From: Agriotes lineatus
Lineage: Eukaryota > Arthropoda > Insecta > Coleoptera > Elateridae
Length of the DNA: 64,000 nt
Direction: 5' to 3'
NCBI GenBank assembly: GCA_940337035.1
Contig: CALNHX010005797.1
Span: 1 to 64,000 of the forward strand
Shown here: piece by piece, positions 1 through 11,201 of the stretch
Position numbering within the stretch: the first letter of the stretch is position 1
How the letters are laid out: each line of letters begins with the position of its first letter
Translations under genes and position numbers: made by a program
Notes under the pieces: model-generated
What the model saw: only the letters and a program-made list of their open reading frames with translations
Databases searched by the model: none
Told to the model about the DNA's origin: nothing

Positions 1-2834
1 GTTCAATTTGAAATTTTGGAAACAAAACCGACCTGATTTTGGAAGTAGAAGCAACTGACAAATATATTCATGATGCTGGTCTTAAGTCCAATCTAGAATT
101 TTGAAACAAAGATCAACTTCGGAATTTGTTCCCTGTGCTACTGCTGATATATTCAATCTCCAATTTTGAGATGAGAACCAACTACAAAATTGGTTTACTG
201 TGCTACCCATATGCTCAATTACGAATTTTGTGATGAGAACCAACTGCGAAATTGGTTCACTGTGCTGCTCATAGGTACAATATCTAATTCTGAGATGAGA
301 ATCGACTGAAATTTGTTCCCTGTGCTACTGCTCATAGATTCAGTCTCCAATTTTGAAATGAGAACCAACTGCACAATTTTACACTGTGCTGCTTGTAGGT
401 TCAATCTCAAATTGGTGCACTCTTCAGCTCATAGGTTCAATCTCAAATTTTGGGAGGCAACCAACACCAAATGTTTTCATCGTGCTGATCGTAGGTACAA
501 CTTCGAATTTTGAGACTAGAATCAATCGCAAAAGTTTATCACTGTGCTGCTCATAGGTTCAATTTCATTTTTTTTTAATGAAAACCAACTATGAAATTTC
601 TTCACTGTGCTGCTCGTAGGTTCAATATCGAATTTGCCTATGGGTCCGATCTCATATTATGAGACGACTACCAATCGACATTATTTCGCTGTGTTGCTCA
701 AAGGTTCAATCTCTACGTTTAAAACATAACGCAACCACGATTTTTTTCACCCTGCTGTTGATGGATTCAGTTTTACATTTTGAGACGACTACCAACCCCG
801 ATATAATTTTACTGTGTATCTCGTAGGTTCAATATCTAAGTTTGAGACGAGAATCGATTGCGAATCTTTTCATTCTTCTGCTGCTTGCAGGATCAATCTT
901 ATATTTTGAGATGGGAAGCGAAATTTGTTCGCTCAGCTGTTGGTAGATTTAATCTGAAATTTCAAGGCGAGAACCGACTGCGAAAATTTTCCAGTTGGCT
1001 GGGCATATGTTCAATGTCCAAATTTTAGATTAGAACCTCTCCTGCTCATAGGTTCAATTTCACATTTTGGGAGGAGAACCGAATCTGAATTTTTTTGGCT
1101 GTGCTGCTTGAAAGTGCAATCTAGAATTTTGAGAGCAACTGCAAAATTTGCTTTCTCTGCTGCTTGTAAGTTCAATTTGAAATTTTGAAAAAGGAATCGA
1201 CTTGCAAAAATTTTCACAGTGCTTCTCGCAGGTTTAATCTTGACTTTTGGGACGAGAAGCAATTGACAAAAATGTTCGCAATGCTGCTCGTAAATTTACT
1301 CCCTAATTTTGGGACGAGAACCAACTCCGACATTTTTTCGATGTGCTACTCATAAGTTCAATATCGAATTTTGACTGCAAAATTGGTTCACTGTGCTGCT
1401 TATAGGTTCAATATCGAATTTTGGGATAAGAACCAACTCCAAAATGTTTTCACTATGCTACTCATACATTCAATCTCGAAAGATGAGAACCAATTACAAA
1501 ATTGTTGGCTGTGCTATTCATAGGTTGAATCGCGAATATTGCAAGAATAGATTGCGAAATGTATTCTCTGTGCTACTGGTAACCAGTACAATCTCGAAGT
1601 TTGAAATGAGAACCAAATACGAAATTTGTTCACTCTGCTACTCGTAAGCTCAATCTTTCATTTTGCGACGGAAAGTAATTGCCAAATGTGTTCACCCTGC
1701 AGATCGTAGGTTCAATCTTTAATTTTGAGATGAGAAGCAATTGCAACATTTGTTCACTCTACAGCTCATAGGTTCAATCCCACAAGACCGATTTTTTTCA
1801 TCGTGTTGCTCGTAGGTACAACTTGGAATTTTTACAATAAAATCAACTGCAAACGTTGTTCACTGTGCTGTTCATAGGTTCAATTTGCTTATTTTGGGAT
1901 GAAAACCAACTACGAAATGTCTTCACTGTGTTGTTCGTAGGATCAGTATCGAATTTTGAGACAAGAAACAACTGCAAGTTTTGTTCATCCTTCTGCCCAT
2001 GGGTCCGATCTTATATTATGAGACGACTACCAACCTCGACATTATTTCACTGTGTTGCTCGTAAGTTCAATATCTAAGTTTGAGACGAAAAACCACCACG
2101 ATTTTTTTCACACTACTGTTAGTAGATTTAGTCTCACATTTTGAGACGACTACCAACCCCGACATTATTTCACTGTGTTGCTCATTGTTTCAATCTCTAA
2201 GTTTGAGATGACAAGCAACTGCGAATTTTGTTCACCCTGCTGCTCATGGGTTCACATTTTGAGACTGCAACGACTACATAATTTTTCAATGTGTTGCTAG
2301 TAGGTTCAATTTCTAAATTTGAGACGAGAACCATCTGCGAAATTTTTCACTGTGCTGCTTGTAGATTCAATCTCAAATTGTGAGATGATATGCAGCTGTG
2401 AAATTTGTTCACACTTCTGTTTGTGGGTTTAATCTGAAATTATGAAACGAGAACTGCGAAATGTTTGCATTCGGCTGCCCGGTTGTACAACCTTCAACTT
2501 TGAGATTAGAACCAAGTACGAAGTTTGTTCACTCTCCTGCGCATAGGTTCAATTTAACATTTTGGTACTATCACTATTTTTTTTTACTGTGCTGCTCGTA
2601 GGTGCTATCTCGAACTTTGAGACGAGAAGCAACTGCAAAATTTGTTAACTCTGCTGCCCGTAGATTCAGTATGAAATTTTGAAACAAAACCGACTGCGAA
2701 ATATATACACATTACTGCGTATAGGTTCAGTCAGTCAGTTTTGAGTCAAGAAGCAACTTGAACATTTTTCACTGCGGCTCGTATGTTCAATCGCGAATTA
2801 TGAGAGGAGAACTAAGTGCGAACTTTGTACACCG
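1..2834. repeat. Diverged 62-bp satellite array
   Basis: Tandem monomers of about 62 bp run from the left edge, roughly 45 copies. Recurring landmarks are GGTTCAATCTCGAATTTTGA, GAGAACCAACTGCGAAA and GTTCACTGTGCTGCTCGTA. Monomers are diverged and some are shortened. Blocks of several monomers recur at about 1.36 kb (TGGGTCCGAT at 641 and 2000; GACGACTACCAACCCCGA at 784 and 2145), which is close to 22 monomers and points to higher-order organisation with local gains and losses. Small open frames here are by-products of the repeat. The array continues left of the window. Confidence 0.93.
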
Positions 2835-3291
2835 TAGAACGAACTGATAAAATGAACGATTCTTTTAGGTGAACTAAATGAACTAGTTCACGACTTTGAA
2901 ATGAACTACTTCAAAATGAACTATCGAACTTTTAGCAATCTTTAATATGAATTCGGTATTCCATCAGTCCTTAGTTCACAAACTACTGTAATATGAATCA
3001 TTCTCAGCACTTTTTGAACGTGAAACCAACGAATAACATTTTGTCGGTCGCCGTTCGCGATAATCGGCTAATGAGTGGCAAGGTTTCAACTTGCAAGGTT
3101 GCAAGCGATCTAGATCGACTTACAAATCTGCATTTCTGCATATTCGTTCTTCGTTCAACCTTTATACAGATTACCTAAATACTTGCGCGGGCATTATAGT
3201 TCGCGAACGAACTAGTATATTGAATGATTCTTTCCTACGAACTAGTTCGCGAGAACTAGTTCAACGTAACGAACCACTTTTCCCATCTCTA
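2835..3291. mobile_element. hAT-type MITE inserted in the satellite
   Basis: A 457-bp insert interrupts the satellite and is flanked by the exact 8-bp duplication GTACACCG (2827-2834 and 3292-3299). The right end reads ...CCCATCTCTA and its reverse complement TAGAGATGGG is a typical hAT-like terminus; the left terminus starts TAG but appears shortened. Both ends carry repeated GAACTAGTTC and AACGAACT motifs. No coding capacity is seen. Confidence 0.85.
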
Positions 3292-3365
3292 GTACACCGT
3301 ACTGCTCATATGTTCAATCTCGAATTTTGATATGAGATTCAACTGTGAAATTTGTTCCCTGGGCT
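3292..3365. repeat. Right end of the 62-bp satellite
   Basis: One more satellite monomer resumes after the MITE (TTCAATCTCGAATTTTGA, then AAATTTGTTCCCTGGGCTGG) and then the array stops. Confidence 0.85.
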
Positions 3366-4192
3366 GGATCAAATTCCACACTGTATTCAAATTATTACGA
3401 AGAGAAAGTGTGACATTCTCGAAGCCAATCATCTGTCGAAAACAGCAAGACCTGAAGTTATTGAATTGCATATCGGCTGTAGAAACACATGAGGGGAAAT
3501 GGGGAATTGAACCCCATTTCTAAATGAAGAGAACAAAAATGATAAGAAGAATCTAGATTAATCAGATTTAAATTCCCTGATCGTGAATAAAAAAATTTGC
3601 GTTACTGTGTACACTTTTGTGTAACTCCATTCGCACAAATTAAAAAAAAACATTTCATAGATAAGCCTTCTATTGCTAGAAACGATGGGGGAAGATGGAA
3701 GATGGCAGATGGATCTATTGTCGTCATAACGTGATATAGCAAAAGAAGATCATTAAAAAATTACAGTATTTTAATGTGTAAAATTGATATACATATTGTC
3801 ATCGATTGCTGTGGCCCAGTAGCAATGAACGGCATTCTCGGACGTATCATTTGCTTATTTTTGTTATTGTTACACTCTATTCACGCTCAAAAAATACTAT
3901 AAAAGCTAAATTTAGTTAGACATATTTAAAAATAGTACACGTTTTATTGTGTGTATACTACCGTGAGTCACGCGAGATTGTTACTATATTTACAGCCGAA
4001 TGAATTACTACAACGCATTTATTGCAATAAATGACACACTAAAAAACCGGCGGGTAAATAAATTTATTACGCGGTTTACCTCTTGTTCTAGACACAATTC
4101 ACAGTAAACGGTATCGTCCAAAAGTAATTCGTCAAAACAAGAGTGGTGAGGGGGGCCGACTAATATTGCGAATATTGCTGCAATTCTATACA
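3366..4192. other. AT-rich spacer, no gene seen
   Basis: No long open frame, splice-bounded exon or recognisable repeat was found between the satellite and the nested transposons. Confidence 0.6.
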
Positions 4193-4926
4193 TACAGTGT
4201 GGAAATAAAGTAACGGATAAACTTATTAACTTCGTTGATATTCATTTTTATCAAAAAATCTCGAAGGGGTGCAGCCAGGGGAGTAGCTACAGGGCCCACG
4301 AGCCATGGGGGGCTACCAGCACTCAAACTTAAAAAAAAATTATAAATTTAATTTGGAAATGTTTGCTCAGGACACATTTAAGAATTTAGGTTTATATGTA
4401 CAGGCGAAAAGTGTTTGGTTATCGGATTTAGCCATAGTATCTATCGAAATTTAAGAGCTTAAAAATTTTAAATAATCTCCAAATATGGAACGTCTTATAA
4501 ACATTTTCGCAGAGAAAAAAGTTCGGAGAGTAACTCTGTAAACAATTATTATTTACTTCAACCTTTTTTCTTGATATTTATCATTTACTTGTTACTTACT
4601 TATGTCAATATACAGGGTGCATTAAAACGTGCGGCTAAAATAATTACCGCACGCAATTCTACGTTGAAAAACAAGCAAAAAACTTTCACGCCAATTTGGT
4701 CTTAGACGAAGAGTCTTTAAATTATAAGCACTTAAAGGTTTTTTAAATTGGCAACGCTGTACAATTTAAAGCTAAGAGACATGCATTTAGTTACCCTTGA
4801 TCGTATGTGATTCTGCAATTAAATCAAGTATGTGTTCATGTTTTTCATGGATATCCTCTAAAATTATTGAAATAATTGACAAATCAAGATTGAATGCATT
4901 TTATTTAAATTAATACTCTTTTTTGG

Positions 4927-6000
4927 CTACAATAGCTGTTCAAAATGAGCACCTGCAGCTTCTACACATTTGGTACACCGAGTAAGAATGTTTGGTATTA
5001 GATTTTGCAGCACGTTACGATTGTTTATTTCTCTAACTGCATTATTTATCCGTTCAATAAGTTGTTCTTCGGTTTCAATTTCAACTTGATAAACATGAGC
5101 TTTTAAAAAGCCCCAAAAGGAAAAGTCTAGGACATTTAGGTCGGGACTTCTTGCGGGCCATGGTATCGGAGCATCACGCCCGAACCACCGCTCTGGAAAG
5201 TTTTGATTTAACCAATACCTAGCTTCAAGCCCCCATTGGGCTGGAGCTCCATCTAACTGAGCCCACATATCTCTTCTGACAAGTAACGGTACTTCCTCCA
5301 ATAATCCCGGTAAATCGTTGTTAAAAAAATTGACAATATTTTCGGTGTTTAATCGACGAGGCACAATGTGTGGCCCTATTAGTCTATTTCCGATAATTCC
5401 AGCCCATAGATTGACGCTGAATCTAAACTGGTGATTCGTTTGATGGAAGACATAAGGGTTTTCATCGGCCCAGTGGTGCATATTGTGCATATTAAACATT
5501 CCGTTGCGGGTAAATATGGCTTCATCCGTCCATAAAATGTTTTCAATGAAAGCCGGGTTGACTGCGTGTTGCTGTAATAACCATCTGCAAAACGCCATCC
5601 GTCGCGGATAATCTTCCGGAAGCAACTCATGGACTCGATGGAAGTGGAACGGATGTAAGAGATTTTCTCTTAACACTCGATGTACAGCAGTATGGCTAAT
5701 ATTAAGTCTTCGAGCTACAGAACGGGTACTTTGTCGAGGTTCGTCTTCAAATACCTGTAAGATGTTTTCTTCTATTTTGGGTTGTAATACATGTCGTGGT
5801 CGCCCTCCACCAACTCCCTGCATAGGTTCTATTCTCCCTGTTTCTCTTAAGCGGCGATCTAGTCTTTCAATAACATGAGCATTAGGATGTCTCCTGTTTA
5901 CATAACGTTCGGCATATAAATTTGAAGCTCGGTAAAAATTACCGCTACAGTCGCCTAATATCAAATACATATCTGCGTATTCAGGAAAACTGTATGCCAT
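4927..6000 (-). CDS. DD41D mariner-like transposase, intact frame
   Basis: Encodes 357 residues of a cut-and-paste transposase that would bind its element's inverted repeats and move it in the nucleus. I start at the ATG at 5998-6000 (MAYSFPEYADMYL), which fits the N-terminal domain found ahead of the helix-turn-helix in this insect family (DUF4817-like); an upstream in-frame ATG at 6037-6039 would add 13 residues. Helix-turn-helix regions cover about 1-120; GGRPR at 65-69 is the linker between them. The catalytic domain has D159 (WTDEAIF), D250 (QLDGAPAQW) and D292 (SPDLNVLDF), giving 41 residues between the second and third acidic residues. Q255 replaces the histidine usual after DGAPA. No frameshift or stop is present, so it may be recent or still active. 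Confidence 0.9.
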   Translation of the reverse strand: MAYSFPEYADMYLILGDCSGNFYRASNLYAERYVNRRHPNAHVIERLDRRLRETGRIEPMQGVGGGRPRHVLQPKIEENILQVFEDEPRQSTRSVARRLNISHTAVHRVLRENLLHPFHFHRVHELLPEDYPRRMAFCRWLLQQHAVNPAFIENILWTDEAIFTRNGMFNMHNMHHWADENPYVFHQTNHQFRFSVNLWAGIIGNRLIGPHIVPRRLNTENIVNFFNNDLPGLLEEVPLLVRRDMWAQLDGAPAQWGLEARYWLNQNFPERWFGRDAPIPWPARSPDLNVLDFSFWGFLKAHVYQVEIETEEQLIERINNAVREINNRNVLQNLIPNILTRCTKCVEAAGAHFEQLL

Positions 6001-6348
6001 GTTTTTCCCAAAACCAAAAACACAAAACTGAAGAATCAAACAACGAACAAAGTAAGTTAGGACAATAATAACAGGGAATAACTAATAAATAATGAGTGAA
6101 ACAGGTTTTACGAAAAGAAAAGTGACTTTCACAAGTGTTAAAAATGACATTAATACATTTTAAAAATAAACCTACCTTATAATGCATAGTTGCAACGTCT
6201 TCCAAAACTATAAATCGCGAAGATTTTGCATTCTTAAATATTAAATTATACGTAAAATAATTACCAAAATGTTATAATTTATATTTGATTACTTATTTTA
6301 ATTGTTGAATTATGTGTTGTTGATACTATTTAAATCTATTTCTCAACC

Positions 6349-7002
6349 GGGTCTAGGACGTTTCGCCGCCGCCGTTTCGCCACCGCCGGTTCGCCACGGC
6401 CGTTTCGCCACCAGGCCGTTTCGCCACCGGCCGTTTCGCCACCGAGCCAGTTCGCCGCCAGAACAATTTCAATATTTGGAATAACATATAGATACACGCA
6501 TGATCATGACCTAACCTAACCTAACTAAATCGGTAGTTATTTTCGAATTAGGTACGTTAAGGAATTTGGGTAAAAATTCGGTGGACGGTCCGGTCTAGTG
6601 CTCATGCACAAAAATGTAACAGTGGAAAGAAAAATGTAACGTTGAACAGACTCTCTCTCGTATTTTTTCTCTAAAAAAAATCATCAAGACCTAACAACTA
6701 ACATAAACCATTAACCTGAACCACCGCCGAGAGCGCAACAACATTGCTTTAAAAATTACGAGACCTTACTTCTCTGGCAGTGCATGCGGAATAGACCGGA
6801 CCGTGCACCGAATTTCACCCGGAATTTGTTGTTTTGAAAATAATCTTAAATGTAAACATTAACATTCTGTAAATTTGAAATCGTTAACCTTGGCGGCGAA
6901 CTGGCCCGGCGGCGAAACGGCTGGTGGCGAAACGGCTTGGCGGCGAAACGGCCGTGGCGAACCGGCGGTGGCGAAACGGCGGCGGCGAAACGTCCCATTC
7001 CG
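6349..7002. mobile_element. MULE-like non-autonomous element with GC-rich subterminal repeats (copy A)
   Basis: A 654-bp element flanked by the exact 9-bp duplication TTCTCAACC (6340-6348 and 7003-7011). Its ends are inverted repeats of more than 100 bp built of roughly 14-bp units, each an RTTT box plus about 10 bp of GC (GTTTCGCCGCCGCC, GTTTCGCCACCGCC), at 6360-6465 and 6890-6990. The extreme end GGGTCTAGGACGTTT matches that of the MULE relic at 11202-12678. The interior has no coding capacity and contains a smaller MITE and a short CCTAA run. Superfamily assignment rests on the shared ends and 9-bp duplication. Confidence 0.85.
6562..6828. mobile_element. Small MITE nested in the MULE-like element
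   Basis: Inverted repeats of about 36 bp (6562-6597 and 6794-6828) share ATTCGGTG and ACGGTCCGGTCT. About 267 bp, no coding. No duplication could be read with confidence, so the superfamily is unknown. Confidence 0.6.
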
Positions 7003-7490
7003 TTCTCAACCATAGTCGAAAAAAATTTCAAAGTTTGAGCATTAATAACTCCTTAACCAAAGAGTTAACACTAAAATTATATTCGAGTTTTTTGCTTGTT
7101 TTTCTACGTAGAATTGCGTGGTGTAATTATTAGCCGCATGTTTTAATACACCCTGTTTGTAAACTGTAAACTATAATTTACCCTTCTTTTTACGTAATAT
7201 GTTCGTTAGTAAAAATATGTAATTAAATTTTACTTTTTTTATTATTTATTTTTATTAGCTTTTCTAATTATATTTCGTTTTGTTAAAAAATAAAAATTGA
7301 GTTCGAATCTTTATACGTTTATTAGATAATACCCTCATGTTGTGGGGGTGGGGGTGGGAGCCCACTTGGCAGTTTATGATACAGGACCCGTTTATCTCTA
7401 GCTACGCTTCTGAGTGTAGCGATTTTGTCCATAGGGAATATTTTCAGCTGATTTTCAGTTTCTGATGTAATTTGTTTTTCATGATATGAC

Positions 7491-8120
7491 GTTATCGACT
7501 TTTTTTTAAATAAAAACCTATATTTTTTATTATTGATTTCGATAGTACTTTTTATCACGTTTCGAACGGTATAAAATCTTTAATTTGTTCCATTTGAAAA
7601 AAAATAAGAAAAATGGTCTTAAAGTTTAAATATTAAAAACCAATGAAATGAGCAAAATATTTTTTTTAGTTACCCGTGGATAAAACAAAAAAAGATTAGT
7701 TATATGTCAGAATTAAACAATTTGTAAAAGTTATAACAATATAACCGTCCTTTCCTTTTTCTAAATTAGAATTTACCTTTAACAAACTAGTTTATTAATA
7801 AAAATGGTAGTACAACTAAGCGAGAGACAGAGAATTGATTTTTTTTATTATTTATGATTGTATTTTTCAATTCTTTTTTTTAAATTTCAATAAAAACGAA
7901 TGTGCCGTCAATGACTTTCCGTCAAACGGAGGTAACTAGATTTATTTTGCTCATTTCATTAGTTTTTAATATTTAAACTTTAAGACCATTTTTCTAATTT
8001 TTTTTCAGATGTAACATATTGAAAATTTTATATAATTGAAAACAACATAAAAAGTACTACCAAAATCAATAATAAAAAAATACAGGTTGTCATTTAAAAA
8101 AAAGTCGATGGCGTTATAAC
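7491..8120. repeat. Foldback with arms of about 190 bp
   Basis: The arm at 7491-7677 is repeated in inverted orientation at 7930-8120 (shared blocks TTTTGCTCATTTCATT, TTTAAACTTTAAGACCATTT and AAGTCGAT), separated by about 250 bp. It is AT-rich with no coding capacity. Confidence 0.8.
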
Positions 8121-8224
8121 TTTTAAAATAAATGACGTAGCAACATAAAGGTGGTTGTAGTGTATGTCCTATAATTAAAATCACTATACTCCTTCAAAAA
8201 ATTTTCACATATAATCTCATAAGA

Positions 8225-8356
8225 GCATTAATTCTTTCCGGACATTTTTTGAGTGCGTTCCAACAACGTCGTATTAATTTGCCTCAGCGGGACGCTAGGG
8301 CAAATTAGGATGTTGTTGGAATGTACGAAAAATAATTTCCGGATATGAATTAATGC
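8225..8356. repeat. Imperfect hairpin, 130 bp
   Basis: Arms reading CATTAATTC, TTCCGG, GCGTTCCAACAAC pair with GTTGTTGGAATG, TTTCCGG and GAATTAATG around a GC-rich apex TGCCTCAGCGGGACGCTAG. It belongs to the recurring hairpin class noted in the findings. Confidence 0.75.
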
Positions 8357-8804
8357 TCGCTCGAATGCAGATTCGGTAAGAAAATAGTAACGACACAAAC
8401 CCTAAAAAGAAGTAATATCTACCTACAAAAAATTTCCAAGAAATTTTGTTGTCTTAATTACTGCTCGTGAACTAATTTTTCTATTGGTCATTAATTAGTG
8501 TCGTACGATTTTCATAAAAATTAATATTAGCAAAGTTAATCAATTTATCCGTTACTTTATTTCCGCACTGTATATAATGAGCCGTTATATTACTCAATGT
8601 AAATTTCATGACGATAAACCTTTGGTTTTAAACTTACAGACACTTGAAATTTTTATATTAACAATTTATATACGTACATATGAACATATGATGTTCCGTT
8701 TACAATTTTTAATATATTAAACAATAACACGCAATAAGCTCTATAAATTATGCAAGGTTGAATGAAACCAGAAGTACGTTGTTTTTTAAATTCCAGGTAA
8801 AAAA

Positions 8805-9090
8805 TGAGCAAGCAAAATCTCCCTGGTCGTCCTAAAGCTGCACTTCTTCACCAGGAGGTCGAACCAAGCTTCGTCTCCGCAATACTGTGGTACAGACCCG
8901 TTCGCCAGGCATTAAGATCCTGCACCACTTTCGGCAGTCAAACCTCCGCTCGCCCTAAAGCTAATTCTTCAACAGGTGCTTTACCTCCGCAATGATCCTG
9001 TCTAGGTCAAATCTCAGCGTCCAAACAGTACGCATCCTTCAGAAGGCCTCCCCATTGTTCACCAGTTCCACAACCCCGTCCAGGTTGAAC
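8805..9090 (+). other. Exon-like C-rich segment, continued at 10340-10555
   Basis: A pyrimidine tract and AG (TTTTTTAAATTCCAG, ending near 8800) precede a C-rich stretch with a 63-codon open frame from ATG 8804. The same C-rich style resumes after the hAT insert at 10340 and runs to AATAAAAGC near 10540, which could be a polyadenylation signal. With the insert removed the two parts abut. The predicted peptide (start MSKQNLPGRPKAALL) matches no family I know. It could be a noncoding RNA exon, a retroelement fragment or an old gene. Confidence 0.3.
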
Positions 9091-9098
9091 CTCTCAAC

Positions 9099-10331
9099 CA
9101 GGCGCGTAGGAGCGTTTTCTAGACTGCGGGGGCCATTCTATTTTCAATAAAGACTTACACTTCTAACTTGATCCATTAATACGAGCTATAATATTTCTGC
9201 TTTCCTGATTATCAATTTTTAGTTTTATACTATAATAGTATATTGTAGTCACTGGTTACTTAATAAGTGCTATTTTATTTAAAAAAAAAACACTGCACCA
9301 TAAAAAATTAATTAAACAATGAACAATGTTTATTATCAGATTTTCACATAAGCAAAGAATACACATGAATAAGCAAACTTAAATAAATATAAAAACGAGT
9401 TTCCGAAAAATAAAAAGGGTATAAATAAAGATTAAAAATAATAAAACACAAATACAAAAATAAATTTAATTAAGAAACTATCATTTAGAAATCTGTACCA
9501 AAATCAGAAATTCTAGTTGGTAAAGCAAATACTAATGTTCCACATAATAAATCAATAAATGTATTTTATCTACTCCAGCGGGATAAGTAACGCATTACGT
9601 CACTCATTTGACACTATTTCAGTTAGGTAATGAAGCTCATTACACCACTCAGTTATGTAATGGTTTCATTAAGCAACTGAGTTGTGTAATGACTTCATTG
9701 CGTAACTGAAATAGTGTCAAATGAATGACATAATGACATTTACCTACTAAAATATTTTTGAAAATGACATCTGACATTTCTCTTAATGCACTTTTTTCAA
9801 TTTTAGGCAGTCGTAGATAAAATTTTGTACAATACATGTGTGATAATGCATCATTAATATAATTGTGTGCTTACATACACGTATATTAATGATGCTGTTA
9901 TCCCACTTGTATAGTAAATAACTATTATCAAACCCGCGCCAATCGGTTGTTCAAAAAGGCAGTTAAAATCTTAATAGTAGGCATCTTTTGGAAACAACCT
10001 TGCAGTTGCACGGCAAATACCCGATAAGAAAAGTGTTGTTATTATAGTAGTCTCATTTCAATTATATCCGACCACACCGATTACTTTCTGGAATAGTGAA
10101 ATTTAATATCGTTCACTCAGCAGGAATAAAAAATAAGGCGATTTACAGACGCGGGTTTTAATTAATTACAATTTAAGTTCATATATGTTCATGTTAGTGG
10201 TTGCAAGAAATACGTAAAATTATAAATTATGATGAAACTAGAAACAGATATTTTTGAGGGGGCCAGGCCCCTCTGAAAATTATTTGAGGGGGCCATTGGC
10301 CCCCGTGGCCCCCGCGGCTCCTACGCGCCTG
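9099..10331. mobile_element. Non-autonomous hAT element
   Basis: A 1233-bp element with ends CAGGCGCGTAGGAGC and its complement, each followed inward by a CGGGGGCC-rich stretch, flanked by the exact 8-bp duplication CTCTCAAC (9091-9098 and 10332-10339). Ends starting CAG and an 8-bp duplication are hAT hallmarks. No transposase is visible in the AT-rich interior, which holds a 147-bp hairpin. Confidence 0.88.
9592..9738. repeat. Near-perfect hairpin inside the hAT element
   Basis: The arm with TTGACACTATTTCAGTTA and AATGAAG at 9594-9660 is repeated inverted at 9674-9736 with a short loop. It may be an independent MITE. Confidence 0.8.
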
Positions 10332-10555
10332 CTCTCAACGCCCTGCATTACGCACCCTCCAGGAGGCCGAACCGTTGTTTATCCCCCAAAAACCTGTACA
10401 GCTTCTCGAGTTTAACTTTTACTCTTTCTAGACCCCGCACCTTGGTCGAGCGCCTCCGCAAGCCCTTGCCAACACGAACTGACGGCTGTTCACGCGTTAT
10501 CACGTACCCTAATCATGTATCTTGTAATTATTAATGAAAATAAAAGCATACATAA

Positions 10556-11192
10556 TCCGCATATCAGCCTGTCTCCGCCAGGCGTACCTACTGCATGTGT
10601 GTTTAGCATGATTTTTCTTATGAAAGGTCTACTTGTTCCATCGTTATATTAAATTTCCCTGTGGATAGGACGATGGCAAATCCAGCTTAAGTAATAGATG
10701 TAGGTATAATGAATCCATGCGTAGATAAATTGATACCAAACAAATGTCAAAAAGTCAACTTTAATGTAATTTTTTTGCAATCGTGCCGAAAAGTTTATTT
10801 TTATGGACGTAGTTATGGCTTTAAAATTCGTTTTCGCGTTACTAATAACTGCCGCGGCGTCAACTTTTTGGAAGGTTGCACAAAAAATAATGTTTTTGAT
10901 TATATGCATTGCAACAACCATATCCTTAGTACAGCTCAAAACAAGAATGAGAGATAATATTTATATTTATATAATATAATAGATGTAATGCGGTTTTCTA
11001 ATCCGTGATGCTCACCACATCACCACGTGTCATGAATTTGACAAGCGACAGCTGGGTGTGAGGGCGAGAATACGGAAGCTCTGAACTTCCGCCTTGTAGG
11101 CCAAGCTCCTTCATGGGGTGTTAGTGCCTCATCATTATTATTATTAATTAGGTAAATTGATGTTAGAATGAGGTAGTACATACCCAATATAC
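10556..11192. other. No gene recognised
   Basis: Short overlapping frames on both strands at 10649-10957 and a minus-strand frame at 11020-11214 lack recognisable domains, and the latter crosses into the MULE end. I see no supported gene here. Confidence 0.5.
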
Positions 11193-11201
11193 TGAATACT
11201 C

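Larger units (their letters stand above)
4613..7155 (-). mobile_element. DD41D IS630-Tc1-mariner element
   Basis: Terminal inverted repeats of about 35 bp lie at 4613-4647 and 7121-7155, sharing CAGGGTG, ATTAAAAC and TGCGGCTAA. The left flank is TA; the right flank reads TT, so the duplication has decayed on one side. The element carries the transposase at 4927-6000 and has been invaded by the MULE-like element at 6349-7002. Without that insert it would be about 1.9 kb, a normal length for this superfamily. Confidence 0.85.
4195..8570. mobile_element. Outer TA-flanked element (Tc1/mariner type), host of a nest
   Basis: Terminal inverted repeats of about 36 bp at 4195-4230 and 8535-8570 share AAATAAAGTAACGGATAAA with three mismatches, start CAGTG, and are flanked by TA on both sides (4193-4194, 8571-8572). 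This is the signature of the IS630-Tc1-mariner superfamily. No transposase of its own is recognisable. The interior holds the DD41D element (4613-7155), a foldback (7491-8120) and a hairpin (8225-8356). Confidence 0.8.

Noticed and set aside
219..2077. Several 60-85-codon frames in the satellite
   Set aside because: They follow the repeat unit, occur on both strands and share one low-complexity pattern; no coding signal.
10649..10957. Overlapping 80-96-codon frames on both strands
   Set aside because: Mutual antisense shadows without recognisable domains.
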